Source: Chryseobacterium gilvum | GTDB lineage: Bacteria; Bacteroidota; Bacteroidia; Flavobacteriales; Weeksellaceae | DNA: 64,000 nt | Direction of reading: 5' to 3' | Assembly: GCF_025628965.1 (NCBI RefSeq) | Contig: NZ_JAOTEN010000004.1 | Coordinates: 62,001-126,000 of the forward strand | Part shown: in pieces, positions 1 to 7,913 of the stretch | How the letters are laid out: the number at the start of each line of letters is the position of its first letter | How positions within the stretch are numbered: the first letter of the stretch is position 1 | The notes under the pieces: model-generated | Seen by the model: the letters and a program-made list of their open reading frames with translations, nothing else | What the model was told of the DNA's origin: nothing | The model's database searches: none | Program-made: the position numbers and the translations under genes

Positions 1-1
1 A

Positions 2-904
2 GCATTGAATTTTGCAATTTCCACTCTTTGCGATGACGGAGACGAAGTCATCATCCCGGAACCTTATTACGCAAACTACAATGGTTTTACAAGCACATTC
101 AACGTTAATGTAGTGGCAATTCCATCAACCATTGATACAGGGTTTGCACTTCCTCCGATTGAAGAATTTGAGAAAAAGATTACTGCAAAAACCAGAGCCA
201 TTATTATCTGCAACCCCGGAAATCCTACCGGATATCTTTACACGCGTGAAGAATTGAAACAGCTTGCAGATATTGCCTTGAAATATGACATCGTGATTAT
301 TTCTGACGAAGTATACCGTGAATATGTATATGACGGGAAACAGCAGGTTTCTATGCTGGCTTTTCCGGAACTGGGCGAAAACTGCATCATCATTGATTCA
401 GAATCGAAGCGTTATTCAATGTGCGGCGTAAGAATAGGATGTTTGATCACGCGCTCAAAAAAAATCCGGGATGCCGCGATGCTTTTTGCACAGGCAAGAT
501 TGAGCCCGGTTCTTCTGGGACAGATTGCAGCAACGGCAGCACATCAAAATGACGGCGCCTACATCAGGGCCGTAAGAGAAGAATATACCCACAGAAGAAA
601 TATTCTCGTAGATTTATTAAACGCTATTCCCGGAGTAATCTGCCCAAAACCTAAAGGCGCTTTCTACTGCGTAGCCGAGCTTCCTGTAGACGATACCGAA
701 AAATTTGCACAATGGCTTCTTGAAAAGTATTCTTTCAATAACGAAACCATTATGGTTGCTCCTGCAGGAGGATTTTACAGCAATCCGGAATTAGGAAAAA
801 AACAGGTAAGAATAGCCTATGTTCTGAAAGAAGCAGATCTTATCAAAAGTGCCGAAATACTAAAGAACGCCCTCGAAAAATATAAATTAGAATTTAATCT
901 CTAA
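2..904 (+). CDS. PLP-dependent aminotransferase (class I/II), 5' end missing
   Basis: This is the C-terminal ~300 residues of a fold-type I aminotransferase that transfers an amino group using pyridoxal phosphate in the cytoplasm. Counting from the TTG at 5, NPGNPTG lies at residues 70-76, DEVYREY at 101-107, and the PLP lysine in SESK at about residue 135, followed by the GVRIG motif. The reading frame is open to the left edge, so the true start and the first ~90-100 residues are outside the window; the TTG at 5 is an internal Leu. The gene ends 6 bp before a small lipoprotein gene and then murB, so the three may be co-transcribed. The substrate cannot be told from sequence; aspartate/aromatic-type aminotransferases are the nearest relatives. 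The family assignment is secure. Confidence 0.9.
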   Translation, partial: ALNFAISTLCDDGDEVIIPEPYYANYNGFTSTFNVNVVAIPSTIDTGFALPPIEEFEKKITAKTRAIIICNPGNPTGYLYTREELKQLADIALKYDIVIISDEVYREYVYDGKQQVSMLAFPELGENCIIIDSESKRYSMCGVRIGCLITRSKKIRDAAMLFAQARLSPVLLGQIAATAAHQNDGAYIRAVREEYTHRRNILVDLLNAIPGVICPKPKGAFYCVAELPVDDTEKFAQWLLEKYSFNNETIMVAPAGGFYSNPELGKKQVRIAYVLKEADLIKSAEILKNALEKYKLEFNL

Positions 905-910
905 TCCCTT

Positions 911-1396
911 ATGATATCAGCAATAAAAAGGTACGGTCAGAAATTATCTTTTCCGGTATTTTTATTGCTGATGTTTTTTTCCTGCAGCCCGTCAGAAAAA
1001 GAAAAAAAAGTTCTCGAAACCGGCAACAGCATTACACAGGTCAATTTATCTTATATCGGCGGAAGCGCAGGTGATTATAAGATCATTAAAATCACTAAAG
1101 ATTCCATTCATTCTGAGAAAGGCACTACCCTAAATAAAACGCATAAAGAATGGCATGCTGCAATCAGCAAAGAAACCTGGAAAAAGCTTATCGCTCTTAT
1201 TGATATCAAAACACTTGACGATATTAAAAGCTCACCGAGCGCCCAGTTTGTAGACGGAGTGGATGAAACCTTTCAGATTAAAACACCTAAAAAATCACAC
1301 GTGTATGTAAATGCCTATAAAGATACGGCCAACTACAGACCGCTGTACCATTTTAAAACCCAACTCAAAAAAATCCTTCCTAAAGAATATAAATAA
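911..1396 (+). CDS. Predicted lipoprotein of unknown function
   Basis: A 161-residue protein with a basic N-terminus, a hydrophobic stretch and a lipobox-like FFSC ending at Cys25, so it is probably lipidated and exported. The mature part is rich in Lys, Ser and Thr and has no motif I recognise. The hydrophilic region after Cys25 (repeated Glu-Lys) is a typical tether. It sits 6 bp after the aminotransferase gene and 4 bp before murB, which suggests a shared transcript. The start at 911 is the only one that leaves an intact signal sequence. Function unknown. Confidence 0.75.
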   Translation: MISAIKRYGQKLSFPVFLLLMFFSCSPSEKEKKVLETGNSITQVNLSYIGGSAGDYKIIKITKDSIHSEKGTTLNKTHKEWHAAISKETWKKLIALIDIKTLDDIKSSPSAQFVDGVDETFQIKTPKKSHVYVNAYKDTANYRPLYHFKTQLKKILPKEYK

Positions 1397-1400
1397 ACCG

Positions 1401-2414
1401 ATGCAAGAACATTTTTCCCTAAAACCTTACAATACATTCGGTGTAGAAGCAAAATCCCGATATTTTACAGAAGTCTATGATCTGGAAGCACTGAAAGACG
1501 CTATTAGTTTTTCAAAATCCCGACATCTTAACATGCTCTTTCTGGGAGGCGGAAGCAACATCTTATTAACTCAGGATTTTGACGGATTGGCTATTAAGCT
1601 TAACCTGAAAGGCATTTCGGAAGAAATTTTAAATGAGAATGAAATTTTGGTTACCGCAAAAGCGGGGGAAAACTGGCACGAATTGGTTTTGCACTGTTTA
1701 GGAAAAAATTACGGCGGGCTAGAAAACCTTTCACTAATACCGGGTAACGTAGGAACCTCACCTATGCAGAATATCGGAGCGTACGGAACAGAAATTAAAG
1801 ATATTTTTGTAGAATGTAAAGTTCTCAATCTCGAAACCCTGGATATTGAAACCTTTGATCTTGAAAAATGCAGATTCGGGTACAGAGATTCTATTTTTAA
1901 GCAGGAAGGAAAAAGAAAATACATTATCTTGGAAGTGACTTTCAGGCTTACCAGAAAAGATCACCTCATCAAAACAGAATATGGCGCCATTAAAAACGAG
2001 CTTGAACAGCTGGGAATACAACATCCCACCATTCAGGATATTTCCAAAGCGGTGATCAACATCCGTAAAAGCAAATTGCCCGATCCGAAAATTATTGGAA
2101 ACGCCGGAAGCTTTTTTAAAAACCCTACCATTCCTTTGATACAGTTTGAAAGGTTACAGCAGAAATTTGAAAACATTCAGGGATATCCGAACGGAAATTC
2201 TGTAAAAGTTCCTGCAGGCTGGCTGATTGAGCAATGCGGCTGGAAAGGAAAACAGATCGGAAATGCAGCTTCCCACCAGTTACAGGCTCTCGTTATCGTC
2301 AACGCCACCGGAAATGCCACCGGAAAAGAGATTTTTGATTTTTCTGCGATGATCATTGATTCTGTGAAAGAAAAATTCGGGATTGAACTGGAAAGGGAGG
2401 TGAATGTGGTGTAA
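1401..2414 (+). CDS. murB: UDP-N-acetylmuramate dehydrogenase MurB
   Basis: MurB reduces UDP-GlcNAc-enolpyruvate to UDP-MurNAc with NADPH and FAD, the second committed step of peptidoglycan precursor synthesis in the cytoplasm. The 337-residue protein has the FAD-binding GGGSNIL motif near residue 50, the IPGNVG segment, YRDSIFK, the catalytic-serine region GSFFKNP, and PAGWLIEQCGWKG. Length matches the E. coli-like (type I) family. The reading frame is open 90 nt further upstream, overlapping the lipoprotein gene, but the ATG at 1401 gives the conserved N-terminus (SLKPYNTFGV). It lies 4 bp after the lipoprotein stop. A strong hairpin terminator follows. Confidence 0.95.
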   Translation: MQEHFSLKPYNTFGVEAKSRYFTEVYDLEALKDAISFSKSRHLNMLFLGGGSNILLTQDFDGLAIKLNLKGISEEILNENEILVTAKAGENWHELVLHCLGKNYGGLENLSLIPGNVGTSPMQNIGAYGTEIKDIFVECKVLNLETLDIETFDLEKCRFGYRDSIFKQEGKRKYIILEVTFRLTRKDHLIKTEYGAIKNELEQLGIQHPTIQDISKAVINIRKSKLPDPKIIGNAGSFFKNPTIPLIQFERLQQKFENIQGYPNGNSVKVPAGWLIEQCGWKGKQIGNAASHQLQALVIVNATGNATGKEIFDFSAMIIDSVKEKFGIELEREVNVV

Positions 2415-2440
2415 TCAGTTTAATTATATTGTTAGCTAAA

Positions 2441-2463
2441 AAAGCCTCCGAAGAGGCTTTATA
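2441..2463 (+). terminator. Terminator after murB
   Basis: An 8-bp perfect stem (aaagcctc / gaggcttt) with a cgaa tetraloop, preceded by an A-run and followed by T-rich DNA. It lies 26 bp after the murB stop. Confidence 0.8.
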
Positions 2464-2536
2464 TTATCACTTTGTCAAAATTATAAATGAAAAATGGTTT
2501 TGAAAAAGGATGAATTCTATACTTCAAATTGTTGTT

Positions 2537-2984
2537 TTATTTGATAACGGTAATATCAAGTCCTGCAGAATTTGTGATCAATTCACAGACATGATAAAAA
2601 CTACTTTTATAATCTTTATCAATAACTTGGGAATAATGTTTTATAATCACACTTCCTTTTCTATATTCAATTATATTAGAACCTCCGTCTGTATAAACCA
2701 TTGTTGAATCTTTATCTTTTTCTTTGATTTTTAAAACTAAATTGATAATATTTTGATATTCCTCTTCGCTAATAGGTTTTCTCATATATGATTTACCATG
2801 ATATGTCAATCTACAATTCTTTGTTGCGTTTTTTCTGAGAAGGAAGAATTCTAACTAAGATTTTATCGCTTATTTTTCTTATTGAACATTCATGCTCAAA
2901 CTCTACATATTCGATTTCATTTTTTTGAGATGCACAAGAAGATACTATAAATAAAATGGATAAGCAAAAAAGTCGAATATTCAT
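2537..2984 (-). pseudogene. Frameshifted small lipoprotein gene
   Basis: Two minus-strand reading frames abut. The first (2811..2984, 57 aa) starts with ATG at 2984 and has a signal peptide ending in a lipobox (IVSSCAS); it stops at TAG 2811-2813. The second (2537..2809, 90 aa) has no ATG start, only an internal-looking TTG. The frames meet just after a run of six A on the coding strand (T6 at 2829-2834). Removing one A fuses them into one ~148-residue lipoprotein. The intact start lies one base after the stop of the upstream DUF6705 gene, so it was the last gene of that cluster. The shift may be a real mutation, phase variation, or a sequencing error. Product function unknown. Confidence 0.65.
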
Positions 2985-2985
2985 A

Positions 2986-3585
2986 TCATTGTTTTACCAG
3001 AGTCATTTTCTGAATAGGCAGTAACGGAACAAACGTACTATAGTTAGGACATTTAGCAGGATTTAACAATCCATCCCTGTCCTGATAATAAGATAACAGC
3101 ATCTCATTAGGATTATTGGGTTTTATTTCTACTGATACATTTCCAGATTCTAAACAATCATAGTTGCCTACGAAATGCATTTGGTATACTCTTCCTCGAA
3201 AATTATAACCCCAAAAATGGGTATCATTATCGGACTTGTTCATAGAATTATAAATAATATTTCCCGAACTATTTTTTATCAATATTCTTCCTCGTATCAT
3301 ATCCCATGCAAGCTCATCTGAAGGTTTATCTTTATAATTGACTTTTTTTTCTAGTCTTATTTCGTATTGTTTTCCTCCGTAATTTCCTTTCCAAATCCCC
3401 ACAAACTGATCAAGCCTGTTATTGGTATCTTTTACATAGGTGATGTTTTCCAGATCAGGGCAGCCTTCTGCATTATGATTAGGACGCATAGAACATTCCT
3501 CAAACTGTTCTAAAGTGCCTATGACCTGAGCTTTACACGATAACATTGTAAAAAGTAAGGTGGTGATTAAAATTATATTTTTCAT
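2986..3585 (-). CDS. DUF6705-like lipoprotein
   Basis: A 199-residue lipoprotein with signal peptide and lipobox (TMLSC, Cys17). I assign it to the Bacteroidota DUF6705 type from memory, because of the pattern 'signal - CKAQ - YVKDTNNRLDQFVGIWKGNYGGKQYEIRL' (here split: TYVKDTNNRL, then FVGIWKGNYGG). The reading frame continues upstream to 3660, but that part is read out of frame from a duplicated 3' gene fragment; the ATG at 3585 matches the start of the paralogue at 4934. The fold is probably a small beta-barrel or lipocalin-like surface protein. Role unknown. See the island finding. Confidence 0.7.
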   Translation of the reverse strand: MKNIILITTLLFTMLSCKAQVIGTLEQFEECSMRPNHNAEGCPDLENITYVKDTNNRLDQFVGIWKGNYGGKQYEIRLEKKVNYKDKPSDELAWDMIRGRILIKNSSGNIIYNSMNKSDNDTHFWGYNFRGRVYQMHFVGNYDCLESGNVSVEIKPNNPNEMLLSYYQDRDGLLNPAKCPNYSTFVPLLPIQKMTLVKQ

Positions 3586-3726
3586 CACTGTTAGTAAATA
3601 GAATATCTTCTTTAGGGAAATTAATAGGTAAGCTTCCACCATTCTTGATGAGGTTAGCATATTGACAGTCTTCTTTTAACAAACTTGGTTCAAAACGAAA
3701 CTTCATGAGCATTTGGGTTTTTTTGC
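3586..3726 (-). pseudogene. 3'-terminal remnant of a second DUF6705-like gene
   Basis: This stretch is a copy of the last ~45 codons of the neighbouring gene 4350..4934. A 68-bp block is identical (3654..3721 versus 4420..4487), and similarity continues down to the stop-start junction. The reading frame encodes the same C-terminus (MLMKFRFEPSLLKEDC, then PINFPKEDI) but a one-base loss near the end removes the stop codon. The upstream part of the gene is missing: similarity ends at about 3726. It looks like what remains after duplication followed by deletion. Confidence 0.8.
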
Positions 3727-3753
3727 AGTTAAACTATATCATATACGTTTACA

Positions 3754-4350
3754 CTATTCGGAAAATAAAAGATAACAATTATCAATATCTTTTTTACCGG
3801 AAACTATTTTTGCATTGCTATAAGAAAGGTTAAAGTAAGTATAATTGGAGTCTTGTTTTCTTAACTTATTAAATTTCCTTTTACTTATGCTTTTTCCATT
3901 AAAATAATAATAATCCGGATAAACTGGTATCAGTGGCTCACCATAAAATTTAAGATCAATAATATATTCTTTATTAATAACAGCTTCTTTATTAGAAAAT
4001 ATTACGTAACGATATCCATACTCATCTGCAAATAATGGTCTATCTAATTCTAATACTCTCTTCTGAGGCTGCTTTGGCATATTATTTACTTTGTCAAAAT
4101 TAAAATACAGAAGGTTATAATTTTTTATATATTGTTGCGGAACCTCCAATTCAAAATATCCGTTTTCGTCAGTTACTGTTTTTATGTATTTTTCTTTACT
4201 TATAAAAAAGATATCTGCATTTGCTATAAATATTTTATTGTATTTTGAAAAAAGCTTGCCTGATATTTTGACGGGTACTATATTGTTTTGAACCTGTGCT
4301 ATTACAGATATCGTAAAAAATAAAAATAATATTAAAAATATGTTTTTCAT
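3754..4350 (-). CDS. Secreted protein with a carboxypeptidase-regulatory-like beta-sandwich
   Basis: A 198-residue protein with a Sec signal peptide (MKNIFLILFLFFTISVIAQ, cleavage probably after AQ). Residues ~27-75 (VKISGKLFS, FIANADIFFI, TVTDENGYFELEVP) resemble the CarboxypepD_reg-type beta-sandwich of Bacteroidota surface proteins. The rest is Tyr/Lys/Asn rich with no known motif. The ATG at 4350 shares its A with the TGA stop of the upstream gene, so translation is probably coupled. The same junction (tgatgaaaaatat) recurs at 3585, showing duplication of the cassette. Function unknown. Confidence 0.6.
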   Translation of the reverse strand: MKNIFLILFLFFTISVIAQVQNNIVPVKISGKLFSKYNKIFIANADIFFISKEKYIKTVTDENGYFELEVPQQYIKNYNLLYFNFDKVNNMPKQPQKRVLELDRPLFADEYGYRYVIFSNKEAVINKEYIIDLKFYGEPLIPVYPDYYYFNGKSISKRKFNKLRKQDSNYTYFNLSYSNAKIVSGKKDIDNCYLLFSE

Positions 4351-4934
4351 CACTGTTTTATAAATATAATATCCTCTTTCGGCCAATTAATAGGTAAGCT
4401 TCCACCACTTTTAATAAGATTAGCATATTGACAGTCTTCTTTTAACAAACTTGGTTCAAAACGAAACTTCATGAGCATTTGGGTTTTCTGCACATTGAGA
4501 AATTTTACATCCAGATTTGCGTATTTATTGCAAAAATTTTTAGGAAAGAAAGTAATAGTTTCATATTCTGGCGATAATAAGCTTTTAGAGATTCCCCAAA
4601 ATTCTGCATTAATGTTATCAAAATTCGTTATTCTGTCTATTTCTACTACTCCATTGGCATTGATAATTTTCCGCTCTCCCAAAATTCTATCACTGTAATA
4701 ATAAAAAGAACTCATTAAGGAAGTTGACTTTCTCTTTATTTTTCTAAAATCTAAGTAGACCGTTTTTCCGTTCCAGTTGGCTTTCCATAAACCAATATAT
4801 GGGTTGAGTTCGTTATTAATGTCTTTTATATAAGACCCGCTGGGAACATCTCCCGGAGAAGTATCAAGAGGATAAATTTGTGCTTTACAAGACATTGTAA
4901 ACATTAAAATTGCTATTAGTATTATATTTTTCAT
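4350..4934 (-). CDS. DUF6705-like lipoprotein (paralogue of 2986..3585)
   Basis: A 194-residue lipoprotein with signal peptide and lipobox (FTMSC, Cys16) followed by KAQ, like its paralogue. Shared features are YIKDINNELNPYIGLWKANWNGK after the N-terminal 40 residues (given here as two pieces: YIKDINNEL and YIGLWKANWNGK) and a C-terminus ending in the IFIKQ type. The start at 4934 is preferred over the longer frame to 4961 because it begins the signal peptide. It is 17 bp downstream of the large lipoprotein gene, and overlaps the next gene by one base. It is the parent-like copy of the remnant at 3586..3726. Confidence 0.7.
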   Translation of the reverse strand: MKNIILIAILMFTMSCKAQIYPLDTSPGDVPSGSYIKDINNELNPYIGLWKANWNGKTVYLDFRKIKRKSTSLMSSFYYYSDRILGERKIINANGVVEIDRITNFDNINAEFWGISKSLLSPEYETITFFPKNFCNKYANLDVKFLNVQKTQMLMKFRFEPSLLKEDCQYANLIKSGGSLPINWPKEDIIFIKQ

Positions 4935-4951
4935 AATCTTTTTTAAATTGA

Positions 4952-6472
4952 TTAAGGACAAGGATATTCTTTTCTTATGTTGTTTTCAAGCCGTAACTCG
5001 GTACGTTCATTATCATTGATTCTGAAAACTTTTAATCCATTCATTTTAAGATTTTTATTGATGAACTTTAAAAATTCTCCTTCTACTTTTACTGTATTAT
5101 AGGTATAATTACCGTTTGAATCTGTACCTGTTACTCCTTTATTTATAAATTCAATATAGTCCTTGATTAAATCATCAATTTGAGTTTGTGTAATAGCCGG
5201 GAATATATTAAAATCTGTAGCCCCGTCAAAGGTAAGCATATAACTTCCCTGCGAAGTGACTACTGTATAAGAAATGTTAGTTGCATTTGGTAATGGGATA
5301 TTGTCCGGATTCGGAACTGCATTGTTACTATTGACCCAATTCACCCATTCGTTAAAACGAATCACATCTTCAGGTGAAAAAATAGGATACATCTTATCAA
5401 TATGAGAATGTATAAAAGTTTGTGAAGTGATATAAGCATTAAAATTAATAAAAACATCATTCGGATATAAATCTAATGTTCTATATTCTCCTCCAATTCC
5501 ACCATAAGGAAGCTCATAGCTAAAACCATATTCATGATCTTCATGAGTTTTTGTGGCTAATGTATCTTTTTTAACCTTAAATTTTAAATTATTTGTTGTG
5601 GCTTTTACCTTTTCACAGGTAGTAATATCTTCATTTGATATAATAATCACTCCTGCTCCTTCTCCGTTACAATCAGGCGACAAGTTAGGGATCTCTCCTG
5701 TTGTCGTTGTTTTATGAACATTAGGATTGGGATAATAGTTATTGTTACAGTGGTCATACCAACCTTGTGTATTGCCGTGGCTGTCCAGGATAATGTCAGT
5801 ACAGTCTCCGGGAACATTACTGAAAGGGACGGTGTTATTGTTACTTCCGCCTTCTTCCCAGTTATACCATCCTCCGTTTGGTGGAGGAAGATCAATAGGA
5901 TTAATTCCGCCTCCTTCTGAAGTATTGTTCCCACCGGGAACTCCTGTTGCAGGAGAACAATTTCCTAAACCGTCATTATAATTCACCGTAGAAATTGCTT
6001 TTCCGTCTAAACCGTATGAACTGATGCTTCCCGTAAAATGCTGGAAATCTACGGTAGTTCCGTCCTGTGGATCGTATTCAATAATTTCCGCTGTTACCGG
6101 GATTCCGTCCGCTTGCTTTACTTCCAGATTGTACACCGCGTCTCCGGAATTCAGGTTCTCTATTTTGAAGACGTAATATGTTTCACCTTCATTCACTGTT
6201 TCTACAATAGTGGAAATCTCTATAACACCTACGGTAAGATCTTTCCCGGTAAGGGAAGCTTCACTCAGAGGCACCTGAAGATCTGCTCTTCCGGATTGCT
6301 GATGGATGAATTGTTCAACATTCGGGATGTCTTTCAGCTTGACCATCCTGAATCTGGAAGCGTTGGGATTTTGCAGATTGTTATTTTCAGGAAGAAGGTC
6401 GTTCCTGCAGGAAAATAGTGACAGCATCACTGCCATCATCAGGCAAAGCCTGAGTATTAATTTTTTGATCAT
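4952..6472 (-). CDS. Large lipoprotein with a JAMM-like HSH...SPED motif
   Basis: A 506-residue lipoprotein: signal peptide with lipobox (SLFSC, Cys22), an N-terminal adhesive-looking region, a Gly/Asn/Pro-rich linker (about residues 165-265), then a C-terminal domain. That domain contains H355-S-H357 and S366-P-E-D369 within a TFIHSHIDKMYPIFSPEDVI context. JAB1/MPN metalloproteases use HxH-x10-D with S-x2-D; here the spacing to Asp is 11, so the match is close but imperfect. It heads a minus-strand cluster of small lipoproteins and faces a divergent XRE gene. I infer a surface protein with a possible metal-dependent hydrolase domain. No experimental relative is known to me. Confidence 0.6.
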   Translation of the reverse strand: MIKKLILRLCLMMAVMLSLFSCRNDLLPENNNLQNPNASRFRMVKLKDIPNVEQFIHQQSGRADLQVPLSEASLTGKDLTVGVIEISTIVETVNEGETYYVFKIENLNSGDAVYNLEVKQADGIPVTAEIIEYDPQDGTTVDFQHFTGSISSYGLDGKAISTVNYNDGLGNCSPATGVPGGNNTSEGGGINPIDLPPPNGGWYNWEEGGSNNNTVPFSNVPGDCTDIILDSHGNTQGWYDHCNNNYYPNPNVHKTTTTGEIPNLSPDCNGEGAGVIIISNEDITTCEKVKATTNNLKFKVKKDTLATKTHEDHEYGFSYELPYGGIGGEYRTLDLYPNDVFINFNAYITSQTFIHSHIDKMYPIFSPEDVIRFNEWVNWVNSNNAVPNPDNIPLPNATNISYTVVTSQGSYMLTFDGATDFNIFPAITQTQIDDLIKDYIEFINKGVTGTDSNGNYTYNTVKVEGEFLKFINKNLKMNGLKVFRINDNERTELRLENNIRKEYPCP

Positions 6473-6565
6473 TTGTGTTGTTTAAAAAGTTAAAGATATT
6501 ATTTTTTCAACAATATCTGTTACATGGGTTAATATTTTTCAAAACTAAAACCTATTTATGAGTCT

Positions 6566-6606
6566 ACCAACAACCAACAGTTATAAAACCAACAACCTTT
6601 GGTTGT
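6566..6606. promoter_or_regulatory. Repeat cluster in the divergent 6472/6650 intergenic region
   Basis: The decamer accaacaacc occurs at 6566-6575 and 6588-6597, 22 bp apart (two helical turns). The second copy is part of an inverted repeat acaacc-ttt-ggttgt (6592-6606). The cluster lies 44 bp before the XRE ATG and 94 bp before the divergent lipoprotein gene, so it could be an operator. Caution: the same decamer also occurs before gmk (40931-40940), so it may be a dispersed intergenic word. Confidence 0.35.
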
Positions 6607-6649
6607 CAATTTTAAAAACAGTACTTTAGCTGTAAAAATTCGGTATTGT

Positions 6650-7021
6650 ATGAGTTTATCAGAGAAAATTTTAAAATTAAGAACCCAGAAAGGATGGTCT
6701 CAGATGGATGTAGCCCATCAGCTGGATATTTCACAATCTGCCTATAACAAATGGGAAGCGGGACAGGCAAAACCTACCCTCCCTAATCTTCAGAAATTAG
6801 CTGAGATATATGAGATTGATTTTTTAGACTTGGTACAAGCACAAATTCCTAATGTAGATTTGTCTAATGCAAAATTTGAAAATTCTTCTTGTCTGGCTTT
6901 TGACTCTACAATTAATTTTCAATCTCAGGCACTCATCGATAAGATTTTAGACAATCAGCAGCAAATGGCAAAGCTCATAGAAAACCAAAGCAAGCTGATC
7001 GAGAGCCTATTAAAAAAATAG
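6650..7021 (+). CDS. XRE-family transcriptional regulator
   Basis: A 123-residue DNA-binding protein with an N-terminal HTH_3 domain: residues ~3-62 include LRTQKGWSQMDVAHQLDIS, QSAYNKWEAGQAKPT and LPNLQKLAEIYEI. The C-terminal third (DNQQQMAKLIENQSKLIESL) is predicted to form a coiled coil, probably for dimer or tetramer assembly. The start at 6650 is chosen because the longer frame to 6599 adds non-conserved residues across the repeat cluster. It is divergent from the lipoprotein island and may control it and itself; that is inference from position. Confidence 0.85.
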   Translation: MSLSEKILKLRTQKGWSQMDVAHQLDISQSAYNKWEAGQAKPTLPNLQKLAEIYEIDFLDLVQAQIPNVDLSNAKFENSSCLAFDSTINFQSQALIDKILDNQQQMAKLIENQSKLIESLLKK

Positions 7022-7047
7022 CCTGCCTGAAATACTTGGGCTAAAGT

Positions 7048-7080
7048 AAACCTAACGGGTTTTAAAAACCCGTTAGGTTT
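7048..7080. terminator. Perfect palindrome, bidirectional-type terminator after the XRE gene
   Basis: A 33-bp palindrome (arm aaacctaacgggttt) with a loop of about three bases lies 26 bp after the XRE stop. It lacks a long T-run beyond the arm's own TTT. It may be a terminator or a dispersed palindromic repeat. Confidence 0.6.
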
Positions 7081-7109
7081 CACAATCTACTATAAAAAAC
7101 ACAACATAA

Positions 7110-7913
7110 ATGAAAATTGCCATCATCGGAGCCGGAAACATGGGCTTATCTTTCTCAAAATCTTTTCTGAAATACGAATTGATACAGCCGGAAAACCTGC
7201 ATCTTATTACCAGAAACCAGTCTAAGATTTCTAAAATTTCAGAAGCGTTTCCAAAATCCAGAATTTCAGTCTTTGAAGAGCTGAATGAACTGGAAGCAGA
7301 TCTCATCATCATCGCCGTCAAGCCTCAGGATTTTAATAAAGTGGCCGAAAATATTCATTTTAAGCTCAAAGAAAACCAGATGGTTTTATCCATTATGGCA
7401 GGAATCAAGATCGGAAAGATTCAAACCATGCTCAATCATCCATTAATTGTACGTGCGATGCCCAATTCCCCTACTCTTTTAGGCATGGGAATTACCGGAT
7501 ATACTGCCGCCGAAGGAATTTCTTTCAGCCAGTTAATGAATATAGAACGTCTTCTCAACAGCACCGGAAGATCTGTCTATCTGGAAAATGAAGATTTGCT
7601 GGATGGTGTTACTGCCCTTTCCGGAAGCGGGCCGGCCTATTTTTATTACATCGTAGATGCGATGATCAAAGCAGGAACAGAGATGGGAATTGATGAAAAT
7701 TTATCCAAATTATTTGTAAAGCAAACCATGTTAGGAGCGTATCATCTGATTAATAATTCCGAGAAAAACCTTGAAGAATTGATCAAAGACGTCGCTTCAA
7801 AAGGGGGAACTACGGAAGCCGCGTTAAAAACATTTGAAGACAGCAATCTTAAAGAAATTATACAGAAAGGCATTTTAAGCGCCGAGAAACGGGCTAAAGA
7901 GCTGAACGGCTGA
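7110..7913 (+). CDS. proC: Pyrroline-5-carboxylate reductase
   Basis: ProC reduces 1-pyrroline-5-carboxylate to L-proline with NAD(P)H, the last step of proline synthesis in the cytoplasm. The 267-residue protein starts with the Rossmann motif IIGAGNMGLSF, has VRAMPNSP in the middle, and the family signature LSGSGPAYFYYIVDAM with a C-terminal dimer domain (VASKGGTTEAAL). Length is normal. The 3' end overlaps the convergent VanZ-like gene by 20 bp. It follows the palindrome at 7048 and is probably monocistronic. Confidence 0.95.
   Translation: MKIAIIGAGNMGLSFSKSFLKYELIQPENLHLITRNQSKISKISEAFPKSRISVFEELNELEADLIIIAVKPQDFNKVAENIHFKLKENQMVLSIMAGIKIGKIQTMLNHPLIVRAMPNSPTLLGMGITGYTAAEGISFSQLMNIERLLNSTGRSVYLENEDLLDGVTALSGSGPAYFYYIVDAMIKAGTEMGIDENLSKLFVKQTMLGAYHLINNSEKNLEELIKDVASKGGTTEAALKTFEDSNLKEIIQKGILSAEKRAKELNG

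Noticed and set aside
1311..1400. Longer murB start at 1311
   Set aside because: It overlaps the lipoprotein gene, and the added residues are not like a MurB N-terminus.
3586..3660. Longer start for the 2986..3585 gene
   Set aside because: The extra residues are read out of frame through a duplicated gene fragment and lack a signal peptide at the new N-terminus.
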